Shown piece after piece: positions 43,632 through 52,396 of a DNA stretch of 64,000 bases. The notes beneath the pieces are model-generated. The model did not search any database. It saw only the letters and a list, made by a program, of their open reading frames with translations, and was not told the DNA's origin. The stretch covers positions 1,668 through 65,667 of the forward strand of contig NZ_JAKEUQ010000024.1 of assembly GCF_022397955.1 (NCBI RefSeq), written 5' to 3'. The stretch's first letter is position 1. Every line of letters begins with the position of its first letter. This DNA comes from Vibrio sp. Isolate32. Its GTDB lineage: Bacteria; Pseudomonadota; Gammaproteobacteria; Enterobacterales; Vibrionaceae. A program made the translations under genes and the position numbers.

Positions 43632-44647
43632 TACCCGTTCAACTTGAAGGTGCAGGTTTTAGTAACTGAAAATTATCAGTAATTCTGGATACCAGCGAAC
43701 CTGCAACTTCTGGTAATGTCAAATCGAAAAATTGTTTTATAGCGGAGATAAACTCTCTCTTGGATGAAAAGTAAACATTGTTCCGAACATGGTCATTCAT
43801 CACTTTCCAGAGCTGCTCTATCGGATTTAAGTTCGGACTGTAGGGCGGTAAGTAATGAAGCTCAATATTGAGCACTTTCGCTGCATCTTTCACCAATTCA
43901 GTTCGATGATAGGCTGCGCCATCTAAGATAAGGTGTACTTTCTGCTCTAGTGGATAGTGCTCTTTCTTCAGTTTCCAAAGAAAGCGAACAATGCTCTCAC
44001 TGTTGATGGTTTCATACGTCTCAGTGACCGTTGCACCAATGTTTTCCAGCCATAGCTCAGTTTTGTCGATTGAGTTGGGTGGACAGCATCCATAAACAAT
44101 ACAGGGGCTTTGCTCAGCTTGAGGACGTTATTGTAATACTCAACAAAGGCTTGCTGCATCTCTGGGCTGAACTTATGAGGCACACCTTTGGGCTTCTTGT
44201 ATGAGAAACCAATGTGATGTAACCGCTTATTCATACCCGCTACGCTGTAGCGAATACCAAACTCTGCTTCTACATAGGCAACAATTTGGTGAGTGTGAAA
44301 GTAAGTGTTTTCAGCCAAATGCTCAATGAGTTGCATGATTTGAATAGCTGACATTCTGCTCTGGCTGCCACCGTTATCAGGCTTTAGCTTTTCAGACTGG
44401 AGGTAATCATTGATATGACGTGCAACTGTAGTTTCATGAATACGAAGCGCCTGAGAAATGATTGCATTGCTCCAACCTTCGGAAGCAAGCAAAACCGCTT
44501 TGATACGGTCGCACACTCGACTGTCACGAGCGGAATCGTGCATCTGTTCGAGTTCTTGTTTCTTCTGTGGAAATAGCGTTACTTTCATGGTTGCGTAGCA
44601 TGATCCTGTTTTTATGGAAAATCAAGCACCTTCAATGATCACGGGTA
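43632..44647 (-). mobile_element. IS630-family element, inactivated
   Basis: Ends read TACCCGTTCAACTTGAAGGTGC on the left and, inverted, TACCCGTGATCATTGAAGGT on the right, flanked by TA (43630-43631, 44648-44649) as expected for IS630/Tc1-mariner elements. About 1016 bp long, with one broken transposase gene. It sits just after speB. Confidence 0.8.
43639..44588 (-). pseudogene. IS630 family transposase, frameshifted with internal deletion
   Basis: The N-terminal frame (44588-43968) has a helix-turn-helix (IISQALRIHETTVARHI) and the first catalytic Asp in APVLFMDAVHPTQSTKLSYG. The frame then shifts; in the second frame the protein continues TETYETINSESIVRFLWKLK, HLILDGAAYHRTELVK (second Asp) and YLPPYSPNLNPIEQLWKVM (catalytic Glu). 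Compared with other IS630 proteins roughly 30 residues after LSYGW are missing. It is not functional as it stands. Confidence 0.88.
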
Positions 44648-44723
44648 TAGCGCCGTTATTTGTGTAATTTACCGTTCATATTGGTGATGGGCTAAGTCAT
44701 ATTCGTTAGAACGTTTTAACAAA

Positions 44724-45625
44724 GCTCTGTTATAACCTAAACCTCATCTATTACTTTATAGCGATATATGAAGAGGGAAATTTAACGTACGCAGCAGAAA
44801 GGCTCAATATATCTCAGCCTAGTCTCAGCGCTCATTTAAAGCAGCTTCGAGATGAATATCGTGATCTGTTGTTCGTAAGAAAGTCGTATACACTTGAGCC
44901 GACGCTAGTCGCTAATGACTTGTATCCTATCTTTAAGCAAGCGCAAAGCTTGTCTCTCACTCATTACCTGAAACGCATGATTTTGAACCTAAAAAGTGCA
45001 GTTACACGTTTAGAATTGCGGCGATGAGCATCTCAAGTAGTGTGATCTTTCCTGAAATACTAGACAGGATTCAGGAAGAAGCTCTGGAGTGCGTTATCGA
45101 AGTCGCGAATATCAAAGAAGATATGGCACCGACATTCAAGAAAAGAAGATCGATCTTGTGGTCGATTTAACCAACGCGCATCCAACCTTGTTGAGCCAGG
45201 AAATTTGGGGCGACGAGCTGTGTATGGTCTGCAGCCAAAACCATTCTCAGATCAGCGAGCAAGTGACTCTTGAACAGTACCTTTCAGCAAAGCATGTCAT
45301 GCTCACACACGATAACTATCGAGTGAATCAGTTAACTGAATTTCACAGTCCGATCTTTGCGGATCGTAAAGTGGCAAGAAAGCTTAATTCAATCGCAGAC
45401 TTCTCAGACACCATCTACAACAGTGATTGGGTAGCCACTTTCCCCAAAGGTGTCGCGAAAGCCTATTTTGATAAAGATAAAATTAAACTTCTAAAGCTTC
45501 CTTTCAAGTACATCAAGCCTTTACTCAGTATTTATTGGCACAGCAATCGGAATGATGACATCGTCAATCAACGGTTAAGAGAGTTGTTTACCAGCGAAGT
45601 TTTAACCTTGAGTTCCGAAATATAA
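44724..45625 (+). pseudogene. LysR family transcriptional regulator, decayed
   Basis: The first frame reads IYYFIAIYEEGNLTYAAERL then NISQPSLSAHLKQLRDEYRD and LLFVRKSYTLEPT, a LysR helix-turn-helix, with no proper start codon. It stops near 45030. A second frame (45089-45625) gives the effector domain (KKIDLVVDLTNAHPTLLSQE, GDELCMVCSQNHSQISEQVT). The lesion is one or more frameshifts around 45000-45090. It lies next to the IS630 element. Confidence 0.75.
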
Positions 45626-45770
45626 GATAAACGCTTAGTTGTGTGAGTAGGCGTCTTGGTCATTCGACTCGATCTTCATGTACAAAGTACCTTATGGTAT
45701 AAAAGACAGCATGAAAAATGCTGGTGGCTTTTGCTACATAGACTTCGAATTTAAATGAAAAGACTGACTT

Positions 45771-46018
45771 ATGAATTTTGATATCCAAGCACTGAAACAC
45801 CACCAATTGGTCGAAGATGGTCAACTAGAAGGGTGTTACATTCATCAGCCAGCTCAAGGTAGCCAATAAGACAACCAAGCAGCATTGGCAGAGCCCCAAG
45901 CGCTAAAAAAAACATGGGTTACAAGGTTGTGCAAGTTAAGGCTAAAGGTGGGACAACAACGTTCGCAGAGGCGATGAAAAAGCTAGCCAAGAAGACTGGG
46001 CATCAGTCGAGCAATTAA
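45771..46018 (+). pseudogene. Fragmented small ORF, unrecognised
   Basis: MNFDIQALKHHQLVEDGQLE and 12 more codons end in a stop near 45869. A second frame further on reads MGYKVVQVKAKGGTTTFAEA plus KKLAKKTGHQSSN to 46018. Both look protein-like and may be two ends of one decayed gene. No family was recognised. The rest of 45626-46198 shows nothing I can support. Confidence 0.3.
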
Positions 46019-46198
46019 GTGGGTAATACTTGTCGTTTAGCGTGCCGTCGCTTTAAACGGGCGACGATGCACTGCAGTTAAGGATGTAGGCCAACTTTCG
46101 ATAAAACCTTTTTAAGTATCGAGCTGACATTAAAAGGACATATAGCTGATCTTCATAGCGAATAGGACGTATAGGCTGCTTAAAAAGGAAGAAATACT

Positions 46199-46696
46199 AT
46201 GGCTATCGTCTACGTCAGCATCGGAAGCAACATTAATCGCGAACATCACATCACAGAATCTCTCAAAGCGTTGGACCATCGCTTCGCTCCACTGCAAATC
46301 TCTCAGTTTTACGATTGCGAGCCAGTCGGTTTTGAAGGAGACAACTTCCTCAATCTCGTTGTGGGGTTTGAATGCGAGCTTCCTATCGCAGAGTTATCTA
46401 AAACTCTCCATCAAATTGAATTCGATAACGGTCGCCAACGTGAGACTAAAGAGTGTGCTGCAAGAACCATGGATATCGATATCCTTCTTTACGGAGATCA
46501 AGTGGGCATTATCGACGGGGTAGAGTTACCCAGAGGTGAAATCACCGAGTACGCTTTTGTGCTTCGTCCGTTAGTCGACCTTGCCGCGACTGCTCATCAC
46601 CCCATTCTAAATACCTCGTTCCAACAGCTTTGGAATAACTTTGACCAGTCGAGTCAGAAAACCGATCCAATCCCTTTTGAGTTTAGTTTCACCTAA
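46199..46696 (+). CDS. folK: 2-amino-4-hydroxy-6-hydroxymethyldihydropteridine pyrophosphokinase-like protein
   Basis: A 165-residue HPPK-family protein. VYVSIGSNINREHHITESLK is the substrate loop, FYDCEPVGFEGDNFLNLVV the central strand, and RTMDIDILLYGDQ the Mg/ATP-binding Asp motif (DIDxLLY). The enzyme pyrophosphorylates hydroxymethyldihydropterin. It starts a pterin gene cluster (folX, folE, folM), so it is probably a paralogue dedicated to this pathway rather than the housekeeping folK near panC. Confidence 0.9.
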   Translation: MAIVYVSIGSNINREHHITESLKALDHRFAPLQISQFYDCEPVGFEGDNFLNLVVGFECELPIAELSKTLHQIEFDNGRQRETKECAARTMDIDILLYGDQVGIIDGVELPRGEITEYAFVLRPLVDLAATAHHPILNTSFQQLWNNFDQSSQKTDPIPFEFSFT

Positions 46697-46805
46697 TGCC
46701 GTTAAAGCTGCCAAAAACCACAGACTCTTATTATCAGATCTTTATTTGATCTTTTATTAAAACAAGCACGTACCTGATATTACTTTGTACAGAATGGAAA
46801 CTGTT

Positions 46806-47183
46806 ATGAACCACAACGCCATTATTACTATCACAAATCTCAGACTACGAACCTTCATAGGATTCAACGAAGAAGAGAAAACCAAGCAGCAAGACATTGT
46901 TATAAACGCAGAGATTCACTATCCAGCTAACAACCTTTGCCTCTCTGATGACGTTGACAATGCCCTTAATTATAAAAATATCTGCAAGAAGATTATCCAT
47001 CATGTCGAATCTGGAAGATTTCTGCTTCTAGAAAAGCTAACCAGCGACGTACTCGGCATTTGCATTGATCATTCATGGGTTCGGTACGCTCAAGTAAGAA
47101 TTGATAAACCACATGCGTTGCGTTTTGCCGACTCCGTTTCACTCACGCTGAGCTATGAAGCGGATCAAGATAATAACTTCTAA
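46806..47183 (+). CDS. folX: Dihydroneopterin triphosphate 2'-epimerase (FolB/FolX family)
   Basis: A 125-residue tunnelling-fold enzyme. NHNAIITITNLRLRTFIGFN has the family strand with conserved Asn, EEKTKQQDIVINAEIHYP follows, then LNYKNICKKIIHHVES and FLLLEKLTSDVLGIC, which carry the conserved Lys/Glu. The spacing fits FolX, which epimerises dihydroneopterin triphosphate toward monapterin. ATG at 46806 follows GGAAA. Eleven bases before folE. Confidence 0.9.
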   Translation: MNHNAIITITNLRLRTFIGFNEEEKTKQQDIVINAEIHYPANNLCLSDDVDNALNYKNICKKIIHHVESGRFLLLEKLTSDVLGICIDHSWVRYAQVRIDKPHALRFADSVSLTLSYEADQDNNF

Positions 47184-47194
47184 GGAGCGAGCCA

Positions 47195-47833
47195 ATGTTG
47201 AGTACAGAAGCAGAACAAGTAAGAGCGGTTCTACTGGCGAGAGGGCTTGAAACCCCGATGAACGCGAGTGAAATGAACAGCGACCAGAAATACAATCGTA
47301 TTAAGGGACTGCTAACGGAAGTGGTCAGTACGCTGGGGTTGGACCTGACGGATGACAGTCTTGCAGAAACGCCGCACCGCATCGCAAAGATGTATGTACA
47401 TGAGATATTTTCGGGGCTTGATTACAACAATTTTCCAAAAATCAGCGTAATAGAGAATAAAATGGCGGTCGATGAAATGGTAAAGGTGTCGGACATTGAC
47501 TTGACGTCCACGTGTGAGCATCACTTCATCACTATCGACGGTTTAGCGCAAGTGGCATACATTCCAGAGGCGAAAATACTTGGCCTGTCGAAAATAAACA
47601 GAATCGTCCGATTCTTCGCGCAACGCCCTCAAGTTCAAGAGCGCTTAACCCAACAGATCCTGATTGCCATACAGACTCTCGTTGAAACAGAAAATGTAGC
47701 AGTGACCATTAAAGCAACGCATTACTGCGTGAAGTCTCGAGGCGTTATGGATGCCAACTCGGAAACGACAACAACTGCACTCGGTGGCATTTTCAAAACC
47801 AACCCTCAAACTAGAGCTGAGTTTTTACGATGA
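47195..47833 (+). CDS. folE: GTP cyclohydrolase I
   Basis: A 212-residue GTP cyclohydrolase I that makes 7,8-dihydroneopterin triphosphate from GTP. The Zn and substrate motifs are all present: DLTSTCEHHFITIDGLAQVA, ILGLSKINRIVRFFAQRPQV, QERLTQQI and ATHYCVKSRGVMDANSETTT (second Zn Cys). The stop overlaps the folM start (ATGA). In this cluster it supplies substrate to FolX and FolM. Confidence 0.95.
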   Translation: MLSTEAEQVRAVLLARGLETPMNASEMNSDQKYNRIKGLLTEVVSTLGLDLTDDSLAETPHRIAKMYVHEIFSGLDYNNFPKISVIENKMAVDEMVKVSDIDLTSTCEHHFITIDGLAQVAYIPEAKILGLSKINRIVRFFAQRPQVQERLTQQILIAIQTLVETENVAVTIKATHYCVKSRGVMDANSETTTTALGGIFKTNPQTRAEFLR

Positions 47834-48546
47834 GTGAGACGATTCTGATAACGGGAGTAGGGAAGCGATTAGGGTTCGCACTGGCTAAGCAACTTCTGGC
47901 TGATGGGTACCAAATGATTGGTACCTTTCGCAGCGAATACCCTCAGTTGCAACAGTTACGTGATAAGGGAGCGGATTTACAGCAAGTCGACTTTTATCAG
48001 CAAAGTAGCGTAGAGGGCTTTCTGCATTATGTTGGTAAAGAATACAGAGCACTTAGAGCCATCGTGCATAATGCCTCTGACTGGAAACCGGAAAATAAGA
48101 AAGACCCAAGTGAGAACGCTTCAGAAATTATGAACCAGATGATGGCAGTCCACGTCGGTGTACCATACCTCATCAACTTGTCGCTCAAAGACCTGCTGAT
48201 GTCTGGCGATCAAACGTCCGATATCATTCACATCAGTGACTATGTTGCGGAGAAAGGCAGCAAAAAACACATCGCTTACGCGGCCAGCAAAGCTGCACTT
48301 AACAACCTAACGCTTTCGTTTTCGGCGATGTTGGCTCCTAAAGTGAAAGTAAATACTTTATCTCCAGCTATGATCAAGTTTAATGATCGTGACGACGAGG
48401 CTTACAAAGCTAAAGCTCTGCAAAAAGCTTTAATTCCCGCAGAGGCTGGTTATGAAGAAGTAATCGACGGTATCAAGTATGTGTTGGCCAGTCATTACAT
48501 GACGGGAAGAACACTGCACCTTGATGGCGGCAGACATCTAAAGTGA
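47830..48546 (+). CDS. folM: Dihydromonapterin reductase
   Basis: A 238-residue short-chain dehydrogenase. The cofactor loop is TGVGKRLGFALAKQLL, NAS at IVHNASDWKP, and the catalytic Ser-Tyr-x3-Lys are in IIHISDYVAEKG and HIAYAASKAALNNL. It ends MTGRTLHLDGGRHLK. It matches FolM, which reduces dihydromonapterin to tetrahydromonapterin, the cofactor of bacterial phenylalanine hydroxylase. Last gene of folK-folX-folE-folM. Confidence 0.92.
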   Translation: MSETILITGVGKRLGFALAKQLLADGYQMIGTFRSEYPQLQQLRDKGADLQQVDFYQQSSVEGFLHYVGKEYRALRAIVHNASDWKPENKKDPSENASEIMNQMMAVHVGVPYLINLSLKDLLMSGDQTSDIIHISDYVAEKGSKKHIAYAASKAALNNLTLSFSAMLAPKVKVNTLSPAMIKFNDRDDEAYKAKALQKALIPAEAGYEEVIDGIKYVLASHYMTGRTLHLDGGRHLK

Positions 48547-49008
48547 ATTCGTGTGCTGATAACAGTGAGCCCCTTCTCAAATGCCCCCATTTTATCTGAA
48601 TATGAACTCTCTCGCTCTAGTTACAAAGGTCCAGCTTGAGTGTTCATGTTTAGCAGCCTATTTGGTTTGTTTTGTCCTAAACAACCGTAAGTATCCTTAC
48701 ATACTAAAGTGACCAAGTTCACATTTCTGTTAATTCATCTCCTGAATCGAGTTAGCTGTATTAAACGCAGCTCATATTGATACCGCTTTGAAACCACTTA
48801 CCTATTTAGGGGGATGGTCATCCGAGCTGAAAATTCAAACAAATGTTTAAATTAGTCGGTTTTTGGAACGACTTTTCGGGCATTTTACGGGATGACTTTC
48901 ACTTTGAACTTGATCAATATGTTAACTGTTGCGCAACAATACTAAACCAAATTCGTATTGGAAGCGCACATTTACTTCTTCGATCTGCTCAGTACAAGGA
49001 ATGAAATT
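48547..49008. promoter_or_regulatory. Promoter region of the PHA operon
   Basis: No gene is seen in 460 bases. It holds the PHA operon promoter and the palindrome at 48927-48938; otherwise nothing I can support. Confidence 0.4.
48927..48938. promoter_or_regulatory. Palindrome upstream of phaP, possible PHA-regulator site
   Basis: TGTTGCGCAACA is a perfect 12-bp palindrome about 70 bases before the phaP start. PHA operons are often controlled by PhaR or QstR/other repressors binding symmetric sites; the identity of the binder is unknown. Confidence 0.4.
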
Positions 49009-49359
49009 ATGTCTACTCAGGAAACATTTAAGGCTTTCACATCTCAGCTAGAGTCTGTAACTAACCCGTTCTACAACTTCAATCAGCTAGTGACTAAGAA
49101 TATAGAGACACTGACCAAGATACAGCTTGATAGCTTACAGGCTTACAGCGCGCTAGGTAATGAGTCTTTGCAGAGCTTAGCTTCGTTAAAGCAGCCACAA
49201 GATATTCCGGCTTATGGTTCAAAACAGATGGAAGTGGCGAGTAAGATCTCACAACAACTCATGGAAGATAGCCAAAAGCTGACTCAACTTGGCCAAGATT
49301 TTAAATCTGCCGCTGACGAGCTTACAGCTTCTGCGGTAAAGACTGCGAAAAGTGCTTAG
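49009..49359 (+). CDS. phaP: Phasin family protein
   Basis: A 116-residue amphipathic helical protein (MSTQETFKAFTSQLESVTNP, FNQLVTKNIETLTKIQLDSL) that coats polyhydroxyalkanoate granules. ATG at 49009 follows AAGGAA. It starts a phaP-phaC-phaJ set; the 80-base gap to phaC has no terminator. Confidence 0.9.
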   Translation: MSTQETFKAFTSQLESVTNPFYNFNQLVTKNIETLTKIQLDSLQAYSALGNESLQSLASLKQPQDIPAYGSKQMEVASKISQQLMEDSQKLTQLGQDFKSAADELTASAVKTAKSA

Positions 49360-49439
49360 TTTATTGCTTGTCGGTTGATGGCGGAGCGTAACGTCTAGCA
49401 TCGCCATCTCTCAGAATCACTTCTAACAAGGATGTCAGA

Positions 49440-51197
49440 ATGGAAAATAAATCGCCCTTTGAAGGCATGATGAACCTCATGTCCCAATACGGACAAGCCT
49501 GGATGGACAATCTAGGGCAGCCAACACAATCGACATTGATGAAAACCCAATCGGAAGATTTTACGAAGTGGGTGGGCTCAATGACTCAGAACCCAACCAA
49601 TATGGTTGAGCAACAGATGAATTGGTGGGCGCAGCAAGTTAACCTACTTAACGGTTGTATCCTTGGCACTCAAGAGCAAACCAAAGAGACGGATCGCCGC
49701 TTCCGTGACCCCTCGTGGAATGACACACCACTGTATCGTTACATCAAAGAGAGCTACAAACTTGCTTGTGACAATATTCAACAATCAGTTGAGAACGCAG
49801 ATGGACTGGATGACGAGACCAAAGCTCGCCTTTCATTTTTCACTCGACAGTACCTGAATGCGATGTCGCCAAGCAACTTCGTGTCGACCAACCCAGAGAT
49901 ACTCAAGCTGACCATGGAGAGCAAGGGTGAAAACCTGATCCAAGGGATGAAGCAATTCCGTCAGGACTTAGAGCAAAGTGCTGACATACTCAATATTCGA
50001 ATGACGGACAAAAACCAGTTCACCTTGGGTGAGAATATTGCTTCAACGCCCGGAAAAATTGTCTTTCAAAACGAGATGTTCGAGCTGATTCAATACAAGC
50101 CGACCACAGAGCAAGTCTATAAACGTCCGACGCTGATCGTACCGCCATTCGTGAACAAATATTACATTATGGACGTCAATCCAGAGACCTCCTATGTGAA
50201 GTGGTTGGTCAGCCAAGGTCACACTGTGTTTATGATCTCTTGGGTGAACCCTAACGCTCAAATGCGAGACGTCGACTTTGGCAACTACGTGACTCAAGGC
50301 GTTCTACCTGCACTTGATGCCATTGAAAGTGTCACAGGCGAGCGAGAAGTTAACGGTATTGGTTACTGCATCGGTGGCACCACCTTAGTCGTAGCCATGG
50401 CTTACCTTTCTGGCAAACGTCGTAAACAGAGAATTAAATCGGTCACTCTGCTGACCACAATCCTCGACTTCCAAAAGCCAGGGGAGTTAGGTGTATTCAT
50501 CAATGATCCGATCATTAGCAGCATTGAAGCGCAAAACAACCAACGTGGTTATATGGATGGCCGCCAAATGGCCGTGTCATTCAGCTTACTTCGTGAAAAC
50601 AGCCTGTATTGGAATTATTACATTTCCAATTATTTGAAAGGGGAGAGCCCAATGGCATTCGACCTCCTTTATTGGAACTGTGACAACACCAACGTGACTG
50701 CTGCGACCCATAACCAGTTACTACGTCAGTGCTATCTTGAGAATCGACTAGCCAAAGGTGAATTGGTGATCGATGGTGTGGTGATTGATTTGGGTAAAGT
50801 AAAATCGCCGGCTTATTTCCTCTCTGCTATTGATGACCATATCGCGCTATGGGACGGCAACTTTGAAGGCACAAAACTGCTAGGTGGAGACAACAAATTT
50901 GTACTTACCGAGAGCGGTCATATTGCAGGGCCGATGAACCACGCCGATTCCAATAAATATGGTTTTTGGACCAATGATAATAACGACCAAGCATCATCTC
51001 AGTGGCTTGCCAGTGCCGACAAGCACCATGGTTCGTGGTGGTCGCATTGGCAAAATTGGGTTGATGAGCGCAATTTCTCCGAAATGATTGAAGCTCGTGA
51101 GCTAGAAGGGGAACTGGATGCACCAGGTGAATACGTGAAGCAGCGTATTCAAGATGTAATTGTGCAAGACAACGAAATGGAAAAGGAGTACGTATAA
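49440..51197 (+). CDS. phaC: Class I polyhydroxyalkanoate synthase
   Basis: A 585-residue PHA synthase that polymerises (R)-3-hydroxyacyl-CoA. The N-terminal region is followed by the alpha/beta-hydrolase core with KRPTLIVPPFVNKYYIMDV, lipase-like box GYCIGGTT carrying the catalytic Cys, catalytic Asp in LSAIDDHIALWDG and His in TESGHIAGPMNHA. Length and motifs fit class I (single-subunit) enzymes. Its stop overlaps the phaJ start (TAATG). Confidence 0.95.
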   Translation: MENKSPFEGMMNLMSQYGQAWMDNLGQPTQSTLMKTQSEDFTKWVGSMTQNPTNMVEQQMNWWAQQVNLLNGCILGTQEQTKETDRRFRDPSWNDTPLYRYIKESYKLACDNIQQSVENADGLDDETKARLSFFTRQYLNAMSPSNFVSTNPEILKLTMESKGENLIQGMKQFRQDLEQSADILNIRMTDKNQFTLGENIASTPGKIVFQNEMFELIQYKPTTEQVYKRPTLIVPPFVNKYYIMDVNPETSYVKWLVSQGHTVFMISWVNPNAQMRDVDFGNYVTQGVLPALDAIESVTGEREVNGIGYCIGGTTLVVAMAYLSGKRRKQRIKSVTLLTTILDFQKPGELGVFINDPIISSIEAQNNQRGYMDGRQMAVSFSLLRENSLYWNYYISNYLKGESPMAFDLLYWNCDNTNVTAATHNQLLRQCYLENRLAKGELVIDGVVIDLGKVKSPAYFLSAIDDHIALWDGNFEGTKLLGGDNKFVLTESGHIAGPMNHADSNKYGFWTNDNNDQASSQWLASADKHHGSWWSHWQNWVDERNFSEMIEARELEGELDAPGEYVKQRIQDVIVQDNEMEKEYV

Positions 51198-51595
51198 TGA
51201 AGCCAGAAATCGGCCAGACTGCCACCATAGAAAAGACGTTAGATAAGCAAACCGTAGAAGCGTTTGCTAGCGTCTCGGAAGACTACAACCCAATCCATTT
51301 AGATGAGGATTTCGCTAAAACCACGAAATTTGAGCGCCCAATTGTACATGGCATGTTGGCATCGAGCCTTATCTCTGGCCTGCTGGCTTCTAAAGTGCCG
51401 GGCTCAGGCAGCATTTACTTGGGGCAATCCTTGAAGTTTGTTCGCCCTATTTTTGTTGGCGAAACTGTCACAGGCAAAGTGGAAGTGACCAGTGTGCGTG
51501 AAGACAAACCTATCGCTGTGATATCTACTCAAGTATTGAACGCGAACGGTGAAGTCGCCGTCGATGGTGAAGCGACAGTGATGTACTCCGTTTAG
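51197..51595 (+). CDS. phaJ: MaoC-like (R)-specific enoyl-CoA hydratase
   Basis: A 132-residue single hot-dog MaoC protein. The hydratase motif is DYNPIHLDEDFAKTTKFERP followed by IVHGMLASSL, containing catalytic Asp and His. The enzyme turns trans-2-enoyl-CoA from beta-oxidation into (R)-3-hydroxyacyl-CoA, the PHA synthase substrate. Coupled to phaC by a one-base overlap, which strongly supports the PhaJ role. Confidence 0.88.
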   Translation: MKPEIGQTATIEKTLDKQTVEAFASVSEDYNPIHLDEDFAKTTKFERPIVHGMLASSLISGLLASKVPGSGSIYLGQSLKFVRPIFVGETVTGKVEVTSVREDKPIAVISTQVLNANGEVAVDGEATVMYSV

Positions 51596-51972
51596 CCACA
51601 AAGCTATAAAATTACAGCCAACATTAGTCGTTTATGGGCACGATGCAGTGCTTGATTCCGTTGCCAAAGACGGTATCACTTTCCCAGTGGCCAGGCTCGT
51701 TTCTATGCTCGGCATTTGCTCATCTTTCGGTAATATGGCGCTTTGCTGCCAGCCGTCCTCGCGTGCCTTTTGAGTTATAATTGTTACGTATTTTTTTATT
51801 GGATTGGCGTAGGTGTTTCTATAGTGTTTCACCAAGAACTTTGTCGTTCCAAATATGGTGATAAATGAGTTTGTGGCTCAATGTTGAGTAACCTCTGATA
51901 TCATAGATATCCGACGATTTGGTCAGGACTCCAATCCAGTTGTAGCAAGTTTTCAGGTAGGCTAAAGTCGAT
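51596..51972. other. Intergenic stretch without a supported gene
   Basis: A minus-strand frame at 51632-51835 has no ribosome-binding site and no recognised similarity. The next feature is an IS30 remnant. Nothing else was found. Confidence 0.35.
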
Positions 51973-52215
51973 TTAGTTGTAGCTCTTATTTCTAATCGGC
52001 CGGCTCAGCTGGTTGCGAGCCATTTGTTGGGATCTCCATAACTGATAGGAGTATCTTTTAAAGTGTCTGTTGTATCGGTAATTGCGTTCAATTTCTCGAT
52101 AGAGAGTGGCTTTGTGGCGTCCCAGTTGTTTAGATACTTTAACGATATTAATTCCTTGCTTTCTGAGTGCAGAGATTCTGTACTTTTCATTCTTATTGAG
52201 GTGCGTGTAGTTCAT
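51973..52215 (-). pseudogene. IS30 family transposase, N-terminal fragment
   Basis: MNYTHLNKNEKYRISALRKQ then GINIVKVSKQLGRHKATLYR and EIERNYR is the helix-turn-helix start of an IS30-type transposase. Only 80 residues remain; the DDE domain is missing. To the right, the stretch ending near 52300 (GGTGTCGCAGTTGAATCC) looks like the IS30 terminal repeat. Confidence 0.75.
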
Positions 52216-52310
52216 GTTTTTTTACTTCTTGGCGGGAGCAAACTTCATGATTATCGCATCCCACTGTTTTTATGTTCAGAGGTGTCGCAGTTGAATCCAA
52301 GACCCTAAAT

Positions 52311-52350
52311 AAAAACCTCCGTTCACGTTAAGCGTAATCGGAGGTTCTTG
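52311..52350 (-). terminator. Intrinsic terminator downstream of the metalloprotease gene
   Basis: AACCTCCG/CGGAGGTT stem with an A/T-rich flank on the left that gives a T-run on the minus strand. It lies 47 bases after the protease stop. Confidence 0.75.
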
Positions 52351-52396
52351 TATTAGCCTATAAGCAACCGAGATGTGCTCGCAGCGATATCTAGGT

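Noticed and set aside
51632..51835. 67-codon minus-strand frame beside the IS30 remnant
   Set aside because: No similarity, ribosome-binding site or conserved composition that I can support.
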